64,000 nucleotides of DNA, taken from positions 342,771-406,770 of the forward strand of contig CAJPVJ010000001.1 of NCBI GenBank assembly GCA_905397405.1, in the 5' to 3' direction. A program made the position numbers and the translations under genes. Of the stretch, positions 47,629 to 54,750 are shown one piece after another. Each line of letters opens with the position of its first letter. Position 1 is the first letter of the stretch. This stretch comes from Oppiella nova. Lineage: Eukaryota > Arthropoda > Arachnida > Sarcoptiformes > Oppiidae. The notes beneath the pieces are model-generated. The model saw only the letters and a program-made list of their open reading frames with translations. It searched no databases and was not told the origin of the DNA.

Positions 47629-47780
47629 TGATTAAGCAGTAGCTCTCAAAAACAATAAATTTCTCTCTTGAAATCATTTCTTGCAAAAATGACACCATCA
47701 TTTTTGGAAATAGACAGTAGACATACATCAAAATATGGTTATACTTTATTCACCATTTCTAAAACCTATGGAGAACAAAA

Positions 47781-47915
47781 ATGGTTACTGCTGGCGAAAA
47801 ACCCGGAACAGGCTTCTATTTTTGTGTCCAATGCGGACATCGCACTTACTTAGAAATTGGTACAGATCGTTTACCCCAGTGTACCAAATGCCTTGGCAAT
47901 CAATTTAAAAAATAA
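47781..47915 (+). CDS. Zinc-ribbon microprotein
   Basis: 44 residues, too short for the usual cut-off. It starts MVTAGEKPGTGFYFC and holds two CXXC knuckles: CVQC (residues 15-18) and CTKC (34-37), the layout of a rubredoxin-like zinc ribbon. GGAG lies 7 bases before the ATG and a strong terminator follows at 47961-47988. Small proteins with this MVTAGEKPG start are known as zinc ribbon-containing proteins; their function is not established. It probably binds one zinc ion in the cytoplasm. Confidence 0.8.
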   Translation: MVTAGEKPGTGFYFCVQCGHRTYLEIGTDRLPQCTKCLGNQFKK

Positions 47916-47960
47916 GATTGCTAAGCCGCACAGATAAAACAGATATTCCCTGTTTTAAGC

Positions 47961-47988
47961 AAAAGCCCTATCCAGTGATAGGGCTTTT
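47961..47988 (+). terminator. Terminator of the zinc-ribbon gene
   Basis: Perfect 12-bp stem AAAAGCCCTATC / GATAGGGCTTTT with a 4-base loop and T run. Confidence 0.93.
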
Positions 47989-48041
47989 TGTTAATTTAAT
48001 AATAGTTGAAAAGATAACGAGAAAAAGGCAGATAAATCATT

Positions 48042-48617
48042 ATGGAAACAATCCTGAGTTTATGTATTGGCATTGGTTTAAGTGCCGCCTGCGGTTTTCG
48101 TGTATTTGTACCGTTATTGGTGATGAGTGTTGCATCACTGATGGGCTGGTTTGAGCCAATGAAAGGTTTTGAGTGGTTAGCGATACCATCGGTATGTATT
48201 GGCTTAGCTGTCGCAACCATTTGTGAAATTGGTGCGTACTATATTCCTTGGGTCGACAATGCTTTAGATACTATTGCCACGCCAGCAGCCATGGTAGCTG
48301 GAACATTGACCACCATGGCGGTCAGTACAGGTGAAATGTCACAGTTTGCAAGCTGGGCGGCTGCGATTATCGTTGGTGGTGGTACAGCAACAACTGTACA
48401 AATGGGAACGGTTGCGGTTCGTGGTGTATCTACTGCAACGACAGGTGGAATAGCCAATCCTTTGGTGTCTACAGGTGAGTGGATTGGGGCAATCGTTGTA
48501 TCGGTATTATCACTTATCGTTCCTGTATTGGTGGTGATTGTTGGCATTATTTTGATGGTGCTAGCGGTTCGCTGGTTAAGAAAGAAAAAACAAGAAAGCG
48601 TTGTTCATCCATTGTAG
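48042..48617 (+). CDS. DUF4126 domain membrane protein
   Basis: 191 residues with five to six hydrophobic helices. The start LSLCIGIGLSAACGFRVFVPLLVMS, then PAAMVAGTLTTMAV and the Gly/Thr-rich VRGVSTATTGGIANPLVSTGEW match the DUF4126 family. Inner-membrane protein of unknown function. The C-terminus is basic and cytoplasmic (RWLRKKKQES). Confidence 0.8.
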   Translation: METILSLCIGIGLSAACGFRVFVPLLVMSVASLMGWFEPMKGFEWLAIPSVCIGLAVATICEIGAYYIPWVDNALDTIATPAAMVAGTLTTMAVSTGEMSQFASWAAAIIVGGGTATTVQMGTVAVRGVSTATTGGIANPLVSTGEWIGAIVVSVLSLIVPVLVVIVGIILMVLAVRWLRKKKQESVVHPL

Positions 48618-48670
48618 TTAGTGTGTTTTAGCATTTGTGAAACAAGTGTTTATCAAGATTCAAAGAGGAT

Positions 48671-48700
48671 AATGACTCAATTCAATTGGGTTGAGTCATT
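48671..48700. repeat. 10-bp inverted repeat after the DUF4126 gene
   Basis: AATGACTCAA / TTGAGTCATT with a 10-base centre. No T run follows, so it is either a weak terminator, an mRNA 3' structure or an operator for the next gene. The remainder of the 292-base gap holds no other recognisable element. Confidence 0.5.
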
Positions 48701-48909
48701 AAATTGGATTAAGTGTTTTCTGTTTTTTGACATAGAAAGTTGATTCACTTTAAATCGAATACAAAGACAAATTTCCCCCAACAATAAATCAATAAAAGAG
48801 AGATTGATTTTTGCACCATAAAGGCATACTTTTATTATGGGATTAATAAAAACATCATCTTTATGGATTTAATCTCAAGGTCTTTTTAAGAGTATTGGGG
48901 GAAACTTTT

Positions 48910-49113
48910 ATGATGGACAAGTTCATTATCGATATAAATGCGCAAGCCAATGGTGTATATGAGGTACACAATGCAAGCAAAGCTTGTGAGCATTTACCTA
49001 AGGCGGAAAATCAAAATCTACTGGGATTTTTTGCGACAAGTGAGCTGGCAATTAAACGAGCAAAGATGAATTGGCCTCGTGAAAAAATTAAGGGATGTGT
49101 TTGCTGTTGTTAA
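48910..49113 (+). CDS. Small Cys-tailed hypothetical protein
   Basis: 67 residues. It resembles a small sulfur-rich basic protein: polar N-terminal half (VYEVHNASKACEHLP) and the unusual C-terminal end GCVCCC. The strong GGGGGAA ribosome-binding site at 48897-48903 fits ATG 48910 or 48913. The open frame also reaches a TTG at 48895, which lies before the ribosome-binding site and is rejected. The Cys cluster could bind a metal; function unknown. Confidence 0.6.
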   Translation: MMDKFIIDINAQANGVYEVHNASKACEHLPKAENQNLLGFFATSELAIKRAKMNWPREKIKGCVCCC

Positions 49114-49505
49114 GAAGCTCATAGCCTTTAACCATCACCAAGGTTACCTGCCGTTCCATCTTTATGTGGTGGAACTGCATAATATTAAAAGGGATAGAGC
49201 GTATACCTATTCAATTGAAATGTATATTTTAAACGTCAATTGTTTGAAGTCACGATGAAAGCTTATGCTGACTCATCGTTTTAAAAATACCTTGGGGATT
49301 AAAAGTATGCTGATACTTTTTACTGTTTGATATAAAAATAGAAAAAATAATAAAAACTTCATCAATAAATAATCTGATTTTTGTGATGTGTATTTGATAA
49401 AAAGTAATAAATTTTAATGATTTAACATAAATATTTGTTTTAAAAAAAAGATATAAATGCTATTAATAGCCCATAATATAAACATCACATGGATAGGTGA
49501 GAACA
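49114..49505. other. Gene-free stretch with two hairpins
   Basis: 392 bases. Hairpin 1: GTTCCA / TGGAAC (49153-49158 and 49170-49175). Hairpin 2: perfect 8-bp AAAAGTAT / ATACTTTT (49301-49308 and 49313-49320), followed by TA; it may end the transcript of the Cys-tailed gene. The second half is extremely AT-rich and should hold the promoter of the gene at 49506. Confidence 0.45.
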
Positions 49506-49955
49506 ATGAGAAAGTTCGAGGTCGAGATCAATTTGCCTGCGCAAGATATCGTGTCATTTGAGGCAGAGGACATTGAGCAAATTCGTGCAAAATTTTATGC
49601 GATCAATTGGCGTCGTTTATTCCTGATACAGGGACAAGTTGAAAATTCTGATATTTCCTTTGCTGTACAGGACACGGAGACAGAACTTTATTTACATATT
49701 CAGTTAAATACACACTCGAGTAAAGCAGACCCTGTTTTTCAGATCGATAGCAATATCCAACTGGTTGTTGAAAGTAAAGAATTTTTGGGGCTTTTAACAC
49801 GTAAAAAGAAATATGATGTGGTGTATAAAAACTTAAACCAATCACAAGTTTCAGAACAGCTCAGCTTATTCCTAAATGGTCAAATCGAAGAGATGACAGA
49901 ACAATATCGACAATTAATGCATAAAAAAATGCTGCAAGAGCATCGTTTGGCATAA
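49506..49955 (+). CDS. Hypothetical protein, first of a paralogous pair
   Basis: 149 residues, cytoplasmic, no TM. I do not recognise the family. It is clearly related to the product at 50221: shared NWRR/SWRR near residue 37, IDSNIQLV/IESNIKLI, FLGLLTRKKK/LFGLMTRKNK and a closing LFLNGQ/AFLNQD. The fold looks like alternating strands with one amphipathic C-terminal helix. ATG 49506 is preferred over GTG 49497 because AGGTGAG lies just ahead of it. It is followed by a minus-facing hairpin (49986-50011). Confidence 0.65.
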   Translation: MRKFEVEINLPAQDIVSFEAEDIEQIRAKFYAINWRRLFLIQGQVENSDISFAVQDTETELYLHIQLNTHSSKADPVFQIDSNIQLVVESKEFLGLLTRKKKYDVVYKNLNQSQVSEQLSLFLNGQIEEMTEQYRQLMHKKMLQEHRLA

Positions 49956-49985
49956 CGACTAGAGAGTCGACATCTTCTATAAAAA

Positions 49986-50011
49986 AATAAGGAAGCGTGA
50001 GCTTCCTTATT
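49986..50011 (-). terminator. Hairpin with T run on the minus strand
   Basis: 11-bp stem AATAAGGAAGC / GCTTCCTTATT, 4-base loop. The T run lies on the minus-strand side (complement of 49981-49987), so it would terminate leftward transcription best, although the neighbouring genes are on the plus strand. It may work weakly for the gene at 49506. Confidence 0.6.
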
Positions 50012-50220
50012 GATCTGTAAAAAAGTAATAAACGGGCTTGATTATTTAACCAATGGATAAAATACACTTAGTACATATAAAAGTTAAATATAGTGAGCGA
50101 TTATACAATTTACACTTTAAAATCAATGACTAATTTATAAAAATTTGGTTTAAATTGCTATTAATTTCAATGAGTATTGTTACACTACAAATAGATTTTA
50201 AAGATATGCGTTATAAAATA

Positions 50221-50673
50221 ATGAACAATTTTGAAATTCAAATTCAGTATCCTAATCACACAGATGAGCGTGAGATGGAGCATGAGAGCGATTTAGATAT
50301 TGCTGAGATATTGGCGAAATTTGAAAGTATCAGTTGGCGCCGTCAACGTGTTTTACAATTACAACTGGATGGTCGAAATACTATTTTTACAGTGTTGAAC
50401 CCAGCGTCAGAAGCATTTTTAAAAATTACATTAAATGCTTATGCGAAAAGTGAAGATTTTGAATTTAAGATAGAAAGCAATATCAAATTGATTTTCCCAC
50501 AACGCGAATTATTTGGCTTGATGACGCGGAAAAATAAAGAAGTATTTGCAATCAAACACAGTACGCTTGAACAGGTAAAAGCCAGTTTAATCGCATTTTT
50601 AAATCAGGATACCAAAGGCTTAGAAGATATCTTGCGTGACAGTAAAGCAACTTCACTAAAAGATGCGTCTTAA
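50221..50673 (+). CDS. Hypothetical protein, second of a paralogous pair
   Basis: 150 residues, paralog of the gene at 49506 by shared positions across the full length. Compared with it, an acidic insertion (HTDEREMEHESDLD) lies near the N-terminus. Start chosen at ATG 50221 because MNNFEIQIQYP aligns with MRKFEVEINLP of the paralog; the open frame extends to 50155, and the ribosome-binding site is weak for either. Separate transcript, with a strong terminator at 50715. Confidence 0.65.
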   Translation: MNNFEIQIQYPNHTDEREMEHESDLDIAEILAKFESISWRRQRVLQLQLDGRNTIFTVLNPASEAFLKITLNAYAKSEDFEFKIESNIKLIFPQRELFGLMTRKNKEVFAIKHSTLEQVKASLIAFLNQDTKGLEDILRDSKATSLKDAS

Positions 50674-50714
50674 CTCAGCAGATTAAAGCGTGTGCCAATT
50701 GAAATAGAGTGACT

Positions 50715-50751
50715 AAAATGCAAATTTATAAATTAAATTTGCATTTTTTTT
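50715..50751 (+). terminator. Terminator of the second paralog
   Basis: Perfect 14-bp stem AAAATGCAAATTTA / TAAATTTGCATTTT, 5-base loop, and a run of eight T. Confidence 0.92.
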
Positions 50752-50790
50752 AGAATTCATGCAATAAAAAATCATTAAATATACTTTCTT

Positions 50791-50873
50791 GGAAAATTTT
50801 CTTTATTAAGTGACTTTCGAAGGAAAATTTTCCTAAAAAATAAAAAAATTAATCTATCTTAGGAAAATAATCC
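50791..50873. repeat. Three iterations of a GGAAAATTTTCC-like palindrome
   Basis: GGAAAATTTTC at 50791-50801, the perfect 14-base palindrome AGGAAAATTTTCCT at 50821-50834 and the partial copy AGGAAAATAATCC at 50861-50873. Spacing is about 30 and 40 bases. They could be operator sites of a dimeric regulator or AT-rich chance repeats. Confidence 0.45.
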
Positions 50874-51046
50874 CGAGCCGATTTCGTTAATATTTATCTC
50901 AAGGATGTAAGGGATCGAAAAGAGTAGATTGCTACCAGTTACGTACAACGTGAGTGTAGTACTTACCCACAAGGTCTCGATTCGGCTTAGGACGCTATAA
51001 ATCAAAAGTTTATAGGCAATAGGATTAAAACTTACAAAGTTTTAAT
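50871..51046 (+). ncRNA. Candidate structured RNA upstream of the GGDEF gene
   Basis: A long-range stem TCCCGAGCCGA / TCGGCTTAGGA (50871-50881 and 50982-50992; one mismatch, one G-U) closes a region of about 120 bases with a small inner hairpin GTAG/CTAC. It is followed by two perfect hairpins, CTATAAA/TTTATAG (50995-51015) and ATTAAAACTT/AAGTTTTAAT (51024-51046). The segment is less AT-rich than its surroundings. No known RNA family fits that I can name, and its strand is a guess from the downstream gene. The remaining bases to 51366 show nothing else. Confidence 0.4.
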
Positions 51047-51366
51047 AGTTGAAGTAAACCAGAGTTGTTTTCCCGCTCATCCTGAAAAATTCGATAAAAA
51101 TTATACTGTACAATTCCTTTTATTTGATCTAATTAACCTAGCTACAAAGTAATTAAGAAATTATCTATAAGAAGCTAAAAATCATCATACTCAAAACTTT
51201 ACTTTATTGAATATTTTAACTATAAGTGACTAATGAAGTCTGAATTTTATTATTAAAATTAATTAAAACATAGCTTTAGTTCGGTTTCTTGGTGTTGTTG
51301 TTTTTGGTTTTTTATATTCAAGCTGTTTTAAAAGCTTACTGCTATTGGTCAAGGAATGATGTCTAA

Positions 51367-52215
51367 ATGATTAAACAATTGGAGACCTATCTGTTGATGA
51401 GTTCGATGGTTGTACGTCGTATTAGTTTGCTTTTTATCATCATCATTTTAGGTGCAATTGATCTGGCGACTGGCTATGAATACTCATTTGCAGTGTTTTA
51501 TCTGATTCCTGTTTCTATTGCTGCTTGGTATGACAACAAGCATATCGCGATGATTGCGGTTATTTTATCGGGGATTACTTGGTTATATGCTGACTATAGT
51601 GCAGGGCACCAGTATACAAATTCGATTATCCCTTTCTGGAATGCTTGTGTAAGGCTTGGCTTCTTTAGTGTTGTGGCTTTTTTATTGTTGAGAATAAAAA
51701 ATAATTTGAATGAAATGACCTTAATGGCAATGAAAGATTCTCTGACATCGCTGAATAATACTCGTGCCTTTAATTTAGAGTATCAGGCACTAAAAAAGCG
51801 ATATTGCAAAAAAGAACATACCTTAGCTGTCGCTATTATAGATTTAGATGGCTTTAAAGCGGTAAATGATACCTATGGACATAGCAAAGGTGATGATGTT
51901 TTAGTCGAGTTCGCTCATGTATTGCAAGCTGCGACACGCCATTCTGATGTGGTTGCTCGTATGGGCGGTGATGAATTTGTAGTGATCTTACAAGATACTG
52001 ATTTAAAAGGAATCGAGGACTACGCAAAACGACTTAGAAATAGTTTTTTATTTAGTGGCTTAAAGCAAAAATTCGGTATCGATTTTAGTATGGGGATCCG
52101 TATTTACAATGAATTACCTGACAATGTCGATGATGCAACGCATCAGGCAGATCTATTGATGTATCAGTCTAAAGCACAAGGGAAGTCACAAACAACAATT
52201 CATGCAATCTTATAA
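51367..52215 (+). CDS. Membrane-bound diguanylate cyclase (GGDEF)
   Basis: 282 residues. Three to four N-terminal TM helices (about 16-36, 42-55, 62-78, 92-112) and a cytoplasmic GGDEF domain. The active site reads MGGDEF, and the inhibitory I-site RHSD sits exactly five residues before GGDEF, so an active cyclase with product feedback is expected. NNTRAF and DLDGFKAVNDTYGH are the usual upstream motifs. It makes cyclic di-GMP from two GTP. The ligand for the short membrane sensor is unknown. The start has AAGGA about 11 bases ahead. Confidence 0.9.
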   Translation: MIKQLETYLLMSSMVVRRISLLFIIIILGAIDLATGYEYSFAVFYLIPVSIAAWYDNKHIAMIAVILSGITWLYADYSAGHQYTNSIIPFWNACVRLGFFSVVAFLLLRIKNNLNEMTLMAMKDSLTSLNNTRAFNLEYQALKKRYCKKEHTLAVAIIDLDGFKAVNDTYGHSKGDDVLVEFAHVLQAATRHSDVVARMGGDEFVVILQDTDLKGIEDYAKRLRNSFLFSGLKQKFGIDFSMGIRIYNELPDNVDDATHQADLLMYQSKAQGKSQTTIHAIL

Positions 52216-52470
52216 ACAGTAGCCTTACAAACAGTAATAAGGCTAAAGATTTTATTCCTTTATGCTATCAAGTGGATTCGGTTTTATTTCTCCATTGCTT
52301 AAATAAAGGCTTTAAATATAGTTAACCTGTCAAAAAACGCATACACAAGAATATAATTTTTATTAATTAATATTTTTAATTAAATCAATTATATGTAAAA
52401 AATCAATTGTTTAATTATAAAAAAGCTTGCAATGCCACACCTTAAATTCAACGTTTAAATCCCTTTGCGT
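52216..52470. other. Gene-free AT-rich stretch after the GGDEF gene
   Basis: 255 bases, very AT-rich, with no ORF, no clear terminator and no other element that I can support, before the hairpin element at 52471. Confidence 0.4.
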
Positions 52471-52585
52471 AGGCGATGCCTCACTTTTCAGAGATGAAAA
52501 GTGACAAAAATCTTTAGTTGGGCGAGGGGTACGTCCTGTACCCCCGCCCAACGGCGACATCCATGTCGCCCTGCGGTAGGATAAC
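52471..52585. repeat. GC-rich triple-hairpin element
   Basis: Three strong palindromes lie almost end to end in otherwise AT-rich DNA: CACTTTTCA/TGAAAAGTG (52482-52503), GTTGGGCG-A-GGGGTAC / GTACCCCCGCCCAAC (52517-52552) and GGCGACAT/ATGTCGCC (52553-52570). A small AGGC/GCCT repeat precedes them. The composition and order suggest a dispersed intergenic repeat of the REP/BIME kind. A 62-codon minus-strand open frame (52411-52599) across it is an artefact of the repeat. The flanking bases to 52773 hold nothing else. Confidence 0.65.
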
Positions 52586-52773
52586 CATCTAGGATTCAAA
52601 AGTACAAAAAATCAATTGATAACCAAAATTTCCTAAAAGTTAATACAAAACATAAGCTTATTTTCTAATCAATGACTTGATAGATATCACTTATATGAAT
52701 AATTAATTGGTTTAAATATAGTGACTTTTCAGTATCCGAATACGTTTACAGTAAGCGGATACATATCAATAGT

Positions 52774-53307
52774 CTATAAATATTTTACTTCTAATGTGGT
52801 GATTAAGGTTTCTAAGAGCAATAACACATCGGCTTTCTTGCGTGCATCAATAAAAAACACAGGTAAATTTAGATCGCGTTCCATCAACCATTGACGGTAT
52901 TGGTGCGTTGGCTTATTCATATCATCATCGATATGGGTGACTCCAATCACAATGTTTTCACCATACTGTTTAAAAATATTGAGGTAATATTCAAGTTCAT
53001 CTAAGGGTGTTGCTAAGCTATGATCAATCAACAAAATCGTACCAATCGCGCCTTTGCATATCACGCCCCACATAAAGTCAAAGCGACCTTGTCCTGGTGT
53101 GCCATACAGCCCAACTTTACTGCCATCATCAAGGGTTACTTCGCCATAATCGATTCCCACGGTTGTGTTTAGTTTTTTATGGCTACGATCATCGGTGTTA
53201 AATGCTTCAGTTGCTAATACAGGTACTTCTGATAATGATTTAATCGCTTCAGTTTTACCTGCTCCCATTGAACCTGCAAAAACAATTTTATACTTCTGAA
53301 TAATCAT
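52774..53307 (-). CDS. Small Ras-like GTPase (COG2229-like)
   Basis: 177 residues, single P-loop GTPase domain. Walker A AGSMGAGKTE near residue 11, TTVGIDYG as switch I, YGTPGQGRFDFMW as a modified G3 (the usual Asp of DxxG reads Gly) and THID in place of NKxD for base recognition. This combination is found in bacterial MglA/COG2229-type GTPases. It is preceded by a 323-residue partner gene with a 14-base gap, so an operon. In relatives such GTPases act in polarity or surface motility; the role here is inferred. Confidence 0.75.
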   Translation of the reverse strand: MIIQKYKIVFAGSMGAGKTEAIKSLSEVPVLATEAFNTDDRSHKKLNTTVGIDYGEVTLDDGSKVGLYGTPGQGRFDFMWGVICKGAIGTILLIDHSLATPLDELEYYLNIFKQYGENIVIGVTHIDDDMNKPTHQYRQWLMERDLNLPVFFIDARKKADVLLLLETLITTLEVKYL

Positions 53308-53321
53308 CGTGTATTTATCCC

Positions 53322-54293
53322 TTAAAATTTAAATCGACTTTTTAATTTGTTAAAAAAGCTTTTTAAAATTCCTTTTTCTTCCGTTTGCTCAGTATCACTT
53401 GATGTTTTATCAAATAGGCTTTCTTTTGCTGAAATCAGTTCAGCGTTATGGATGGCTAAATTCGCAGCAACAAAGTGCTGCACGGTTGTGACTGGGATGT
53501 TGAGTTTGTCTGAGACGTGTTGAATCTCAGCCCCAGAAATAAAACATGCACTTAGTTGTAACAGTAATTTCTTATCCAGCTCATTGGGTTGAACCCAAAA
53601 TTTGAGGCGATAATATTTATCAGCTGCAGGTACGGTAATTAAATTGGGATTTTTCCAAATCAGGTTAAATAACCAATTTTCTAAATTGAATTGTCGTTTA
53701 CGAGAGACTTTTATAAAGTCCGCAGTGACTGCCGCGGTGTAGTGTATCGAGCGATCTGTTTGGTATTCTTCACGGGTAGCTTCTAGCCATGCCAGATGCG
53801 CATGATGGTCGATAATCGCAATCGTACCGAGATGATCATTTAATATAACTTTGCGGCTGTCTTGATGGAAAAGCGCTGCAAAAAAATCAATTTCTTTGAT
53901 TTCAAGTTGATCATCAGCTTCATCATCTGGAGTTTGGCTAAGTTCAGATTGTTCTGTTTCAGTCTTATGCAGTAATTTGATATTGACCCAGTTTTTCAGT
54001 GTAAATTCGTCATAAATCGGGATGCAGAGTAAATTATCTTCAGCACTTTCTTTATGCTCACTATGTTTTGAAATTTTTAAATAAGGAATATTTTTATTTT
54101 GGATAATATTCTGGATATTATTATTTTCAAAAAACTGCTCATTGATCAAAATACAATTTATATTTTGATCTGAAACACTTGTCCAATTTATACCAATGTT
54201 GGTTGGTAAAATTTTTCTAAGTCTTATTTTAAGATCGTCAGAGGTGGTTAAACCTAAGCCTGAAATTGCGATATTGATACATTGATTGTTCAT
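53322..54293 (-). CDS. Hypothetical partner of the small GTPase
   Basis: 323 residues, soluble. Three parts can be guessed: an N-terminal alpha/beta region (about 1-115), an acidic linker (EQSELSQTPDDEADDQLEIKE, near 125) and a C-terminal region with a helix-turn-helix-like stretch near residue 265 (AEIQHVSDKLNIPVTTVQHF), then a basic tail (FNKLKSRFKF). I do not recognise the family. Upstream of and co-oriented with the GTPase, so it may be its regulator or effector. The mRNA leader contains a mini-ORF with a perfect Shine-Dalgarno (54428-54457). Confidence 0.65.
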   Translation of the reverse strand: MNNQCINIAISGLGLTTSDDLKIRLRKILPTNIGINWTSVSDQNINCILINEQFFENNNIQNIIQNKNIPYLKISKHSEHKESAEDNLLCIPIYDEFTLKNWVNIKLLHKTETEQSELSQTPDDEADDQLEIKEIDFFAALFHQDSRKVILNDHLGTIAIIDHHAHLAWLEATREEYQTDRSIHYTAAVTADFIKVSRKRQFNLENWLFNLIWKNPNLITVPAADKYYRLKFWVQPNELDKKLLLQLSACFISGAEIQHVSDKLNIPVTTVQHFVAANLAIHNAELISAKESLFDKTSSDTEQTEEKGILKSFFNKLKSRFKF

Positions 54294-54324
54294 AATATCA
54301 CTTATCTAATATTAAAAAATTAAA

Positions 54325-54469
54325 GTGTAAACTGTTTTTTAACGGTCGTAGTTAGTTTAAGTTAACGCTAGATTTGTTCTTTTTCCAGTAAAATCATTTT
54401 TTTAATGTTTAATTGCTTGGCATTTAATCAGTATATTTCTTGCATTATTATCCTCCTGTGTAAACTGTT
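54325..54469 (-). promoter_or_regulatory. Leader of the GTPase operon: duplicated box and 5-codon ORF
   Basis: The 12-base box GTGTAAACTGTT occurs twice on the plus strand, at 54325-54336 and 54458-54469, both upstream of the partner gene. Between them, on the minus strand, a perfect AGGAGG (complement of 54452-54457) lies 6 bases before a 5-codon ORF (54445-54428). This could be a leader peptide or ribosome standby site, and the box a regulator site. The rest of the 457-base gap is AT-rich and shows no other element besides the terminator at its end. Confidence 0.4.
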
Positions 54470-54700
54470 AATTTTTCTTAACGTTTAGAGAGTTTCATGG
54501 CTTTAAATTAACATTAGTTATTATAAAAAATCTATCTTAAAGTTAAATAAATTGCTTAGTTATTTTTATCAATAAAAGCTTAACTTAATAGTAATTTGAA
54601 TGTTTATTATGATTGTGCATATTTTATCATTTATAATATTATTACTGTGATTTTAATCACGTGAAATGATTAAAATTACTTAAGTATTTTTTACATGAAA

Positions 54701-54725
54701 AAAAGCGATCATTTCGATCGCTTTT
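54701..54725 (-). terminator. Terminator after the sspA-sspB operon
   Basis: 10-bp stem AAAAGCGATC / GATCGCTTTT with a 5-base loop and T run on the minus strand, 25 bases beyond the last gene. Confidence 0.88.
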
Positions 54726-54750
54726 TATAATTTTTGATTATCAGACTAAA

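Noticed and set aside
47668-47853. 61-codon plus-strand ORF before and across the zinc-ribbon gene
   Set aside because: Different frame from the zinc-ribbon gene, no ribosome-binding site, and it would disrupt a gene with clear CXXC motifs.
50871-51046. c-di-GMP (GEMM) riboswitch in front of the GGDEF gene
   Set aside because: The conserved GEMM core bases are not present; the structure seen is different.
52411-52599. 62-codon minus-strand ORF across the GC-rich element
   Set aside because: It lies wholly over the triple-hairpin repeat, and its amino-acid sequence is just the translation of the palindromes; no credible ribosome-binding site.
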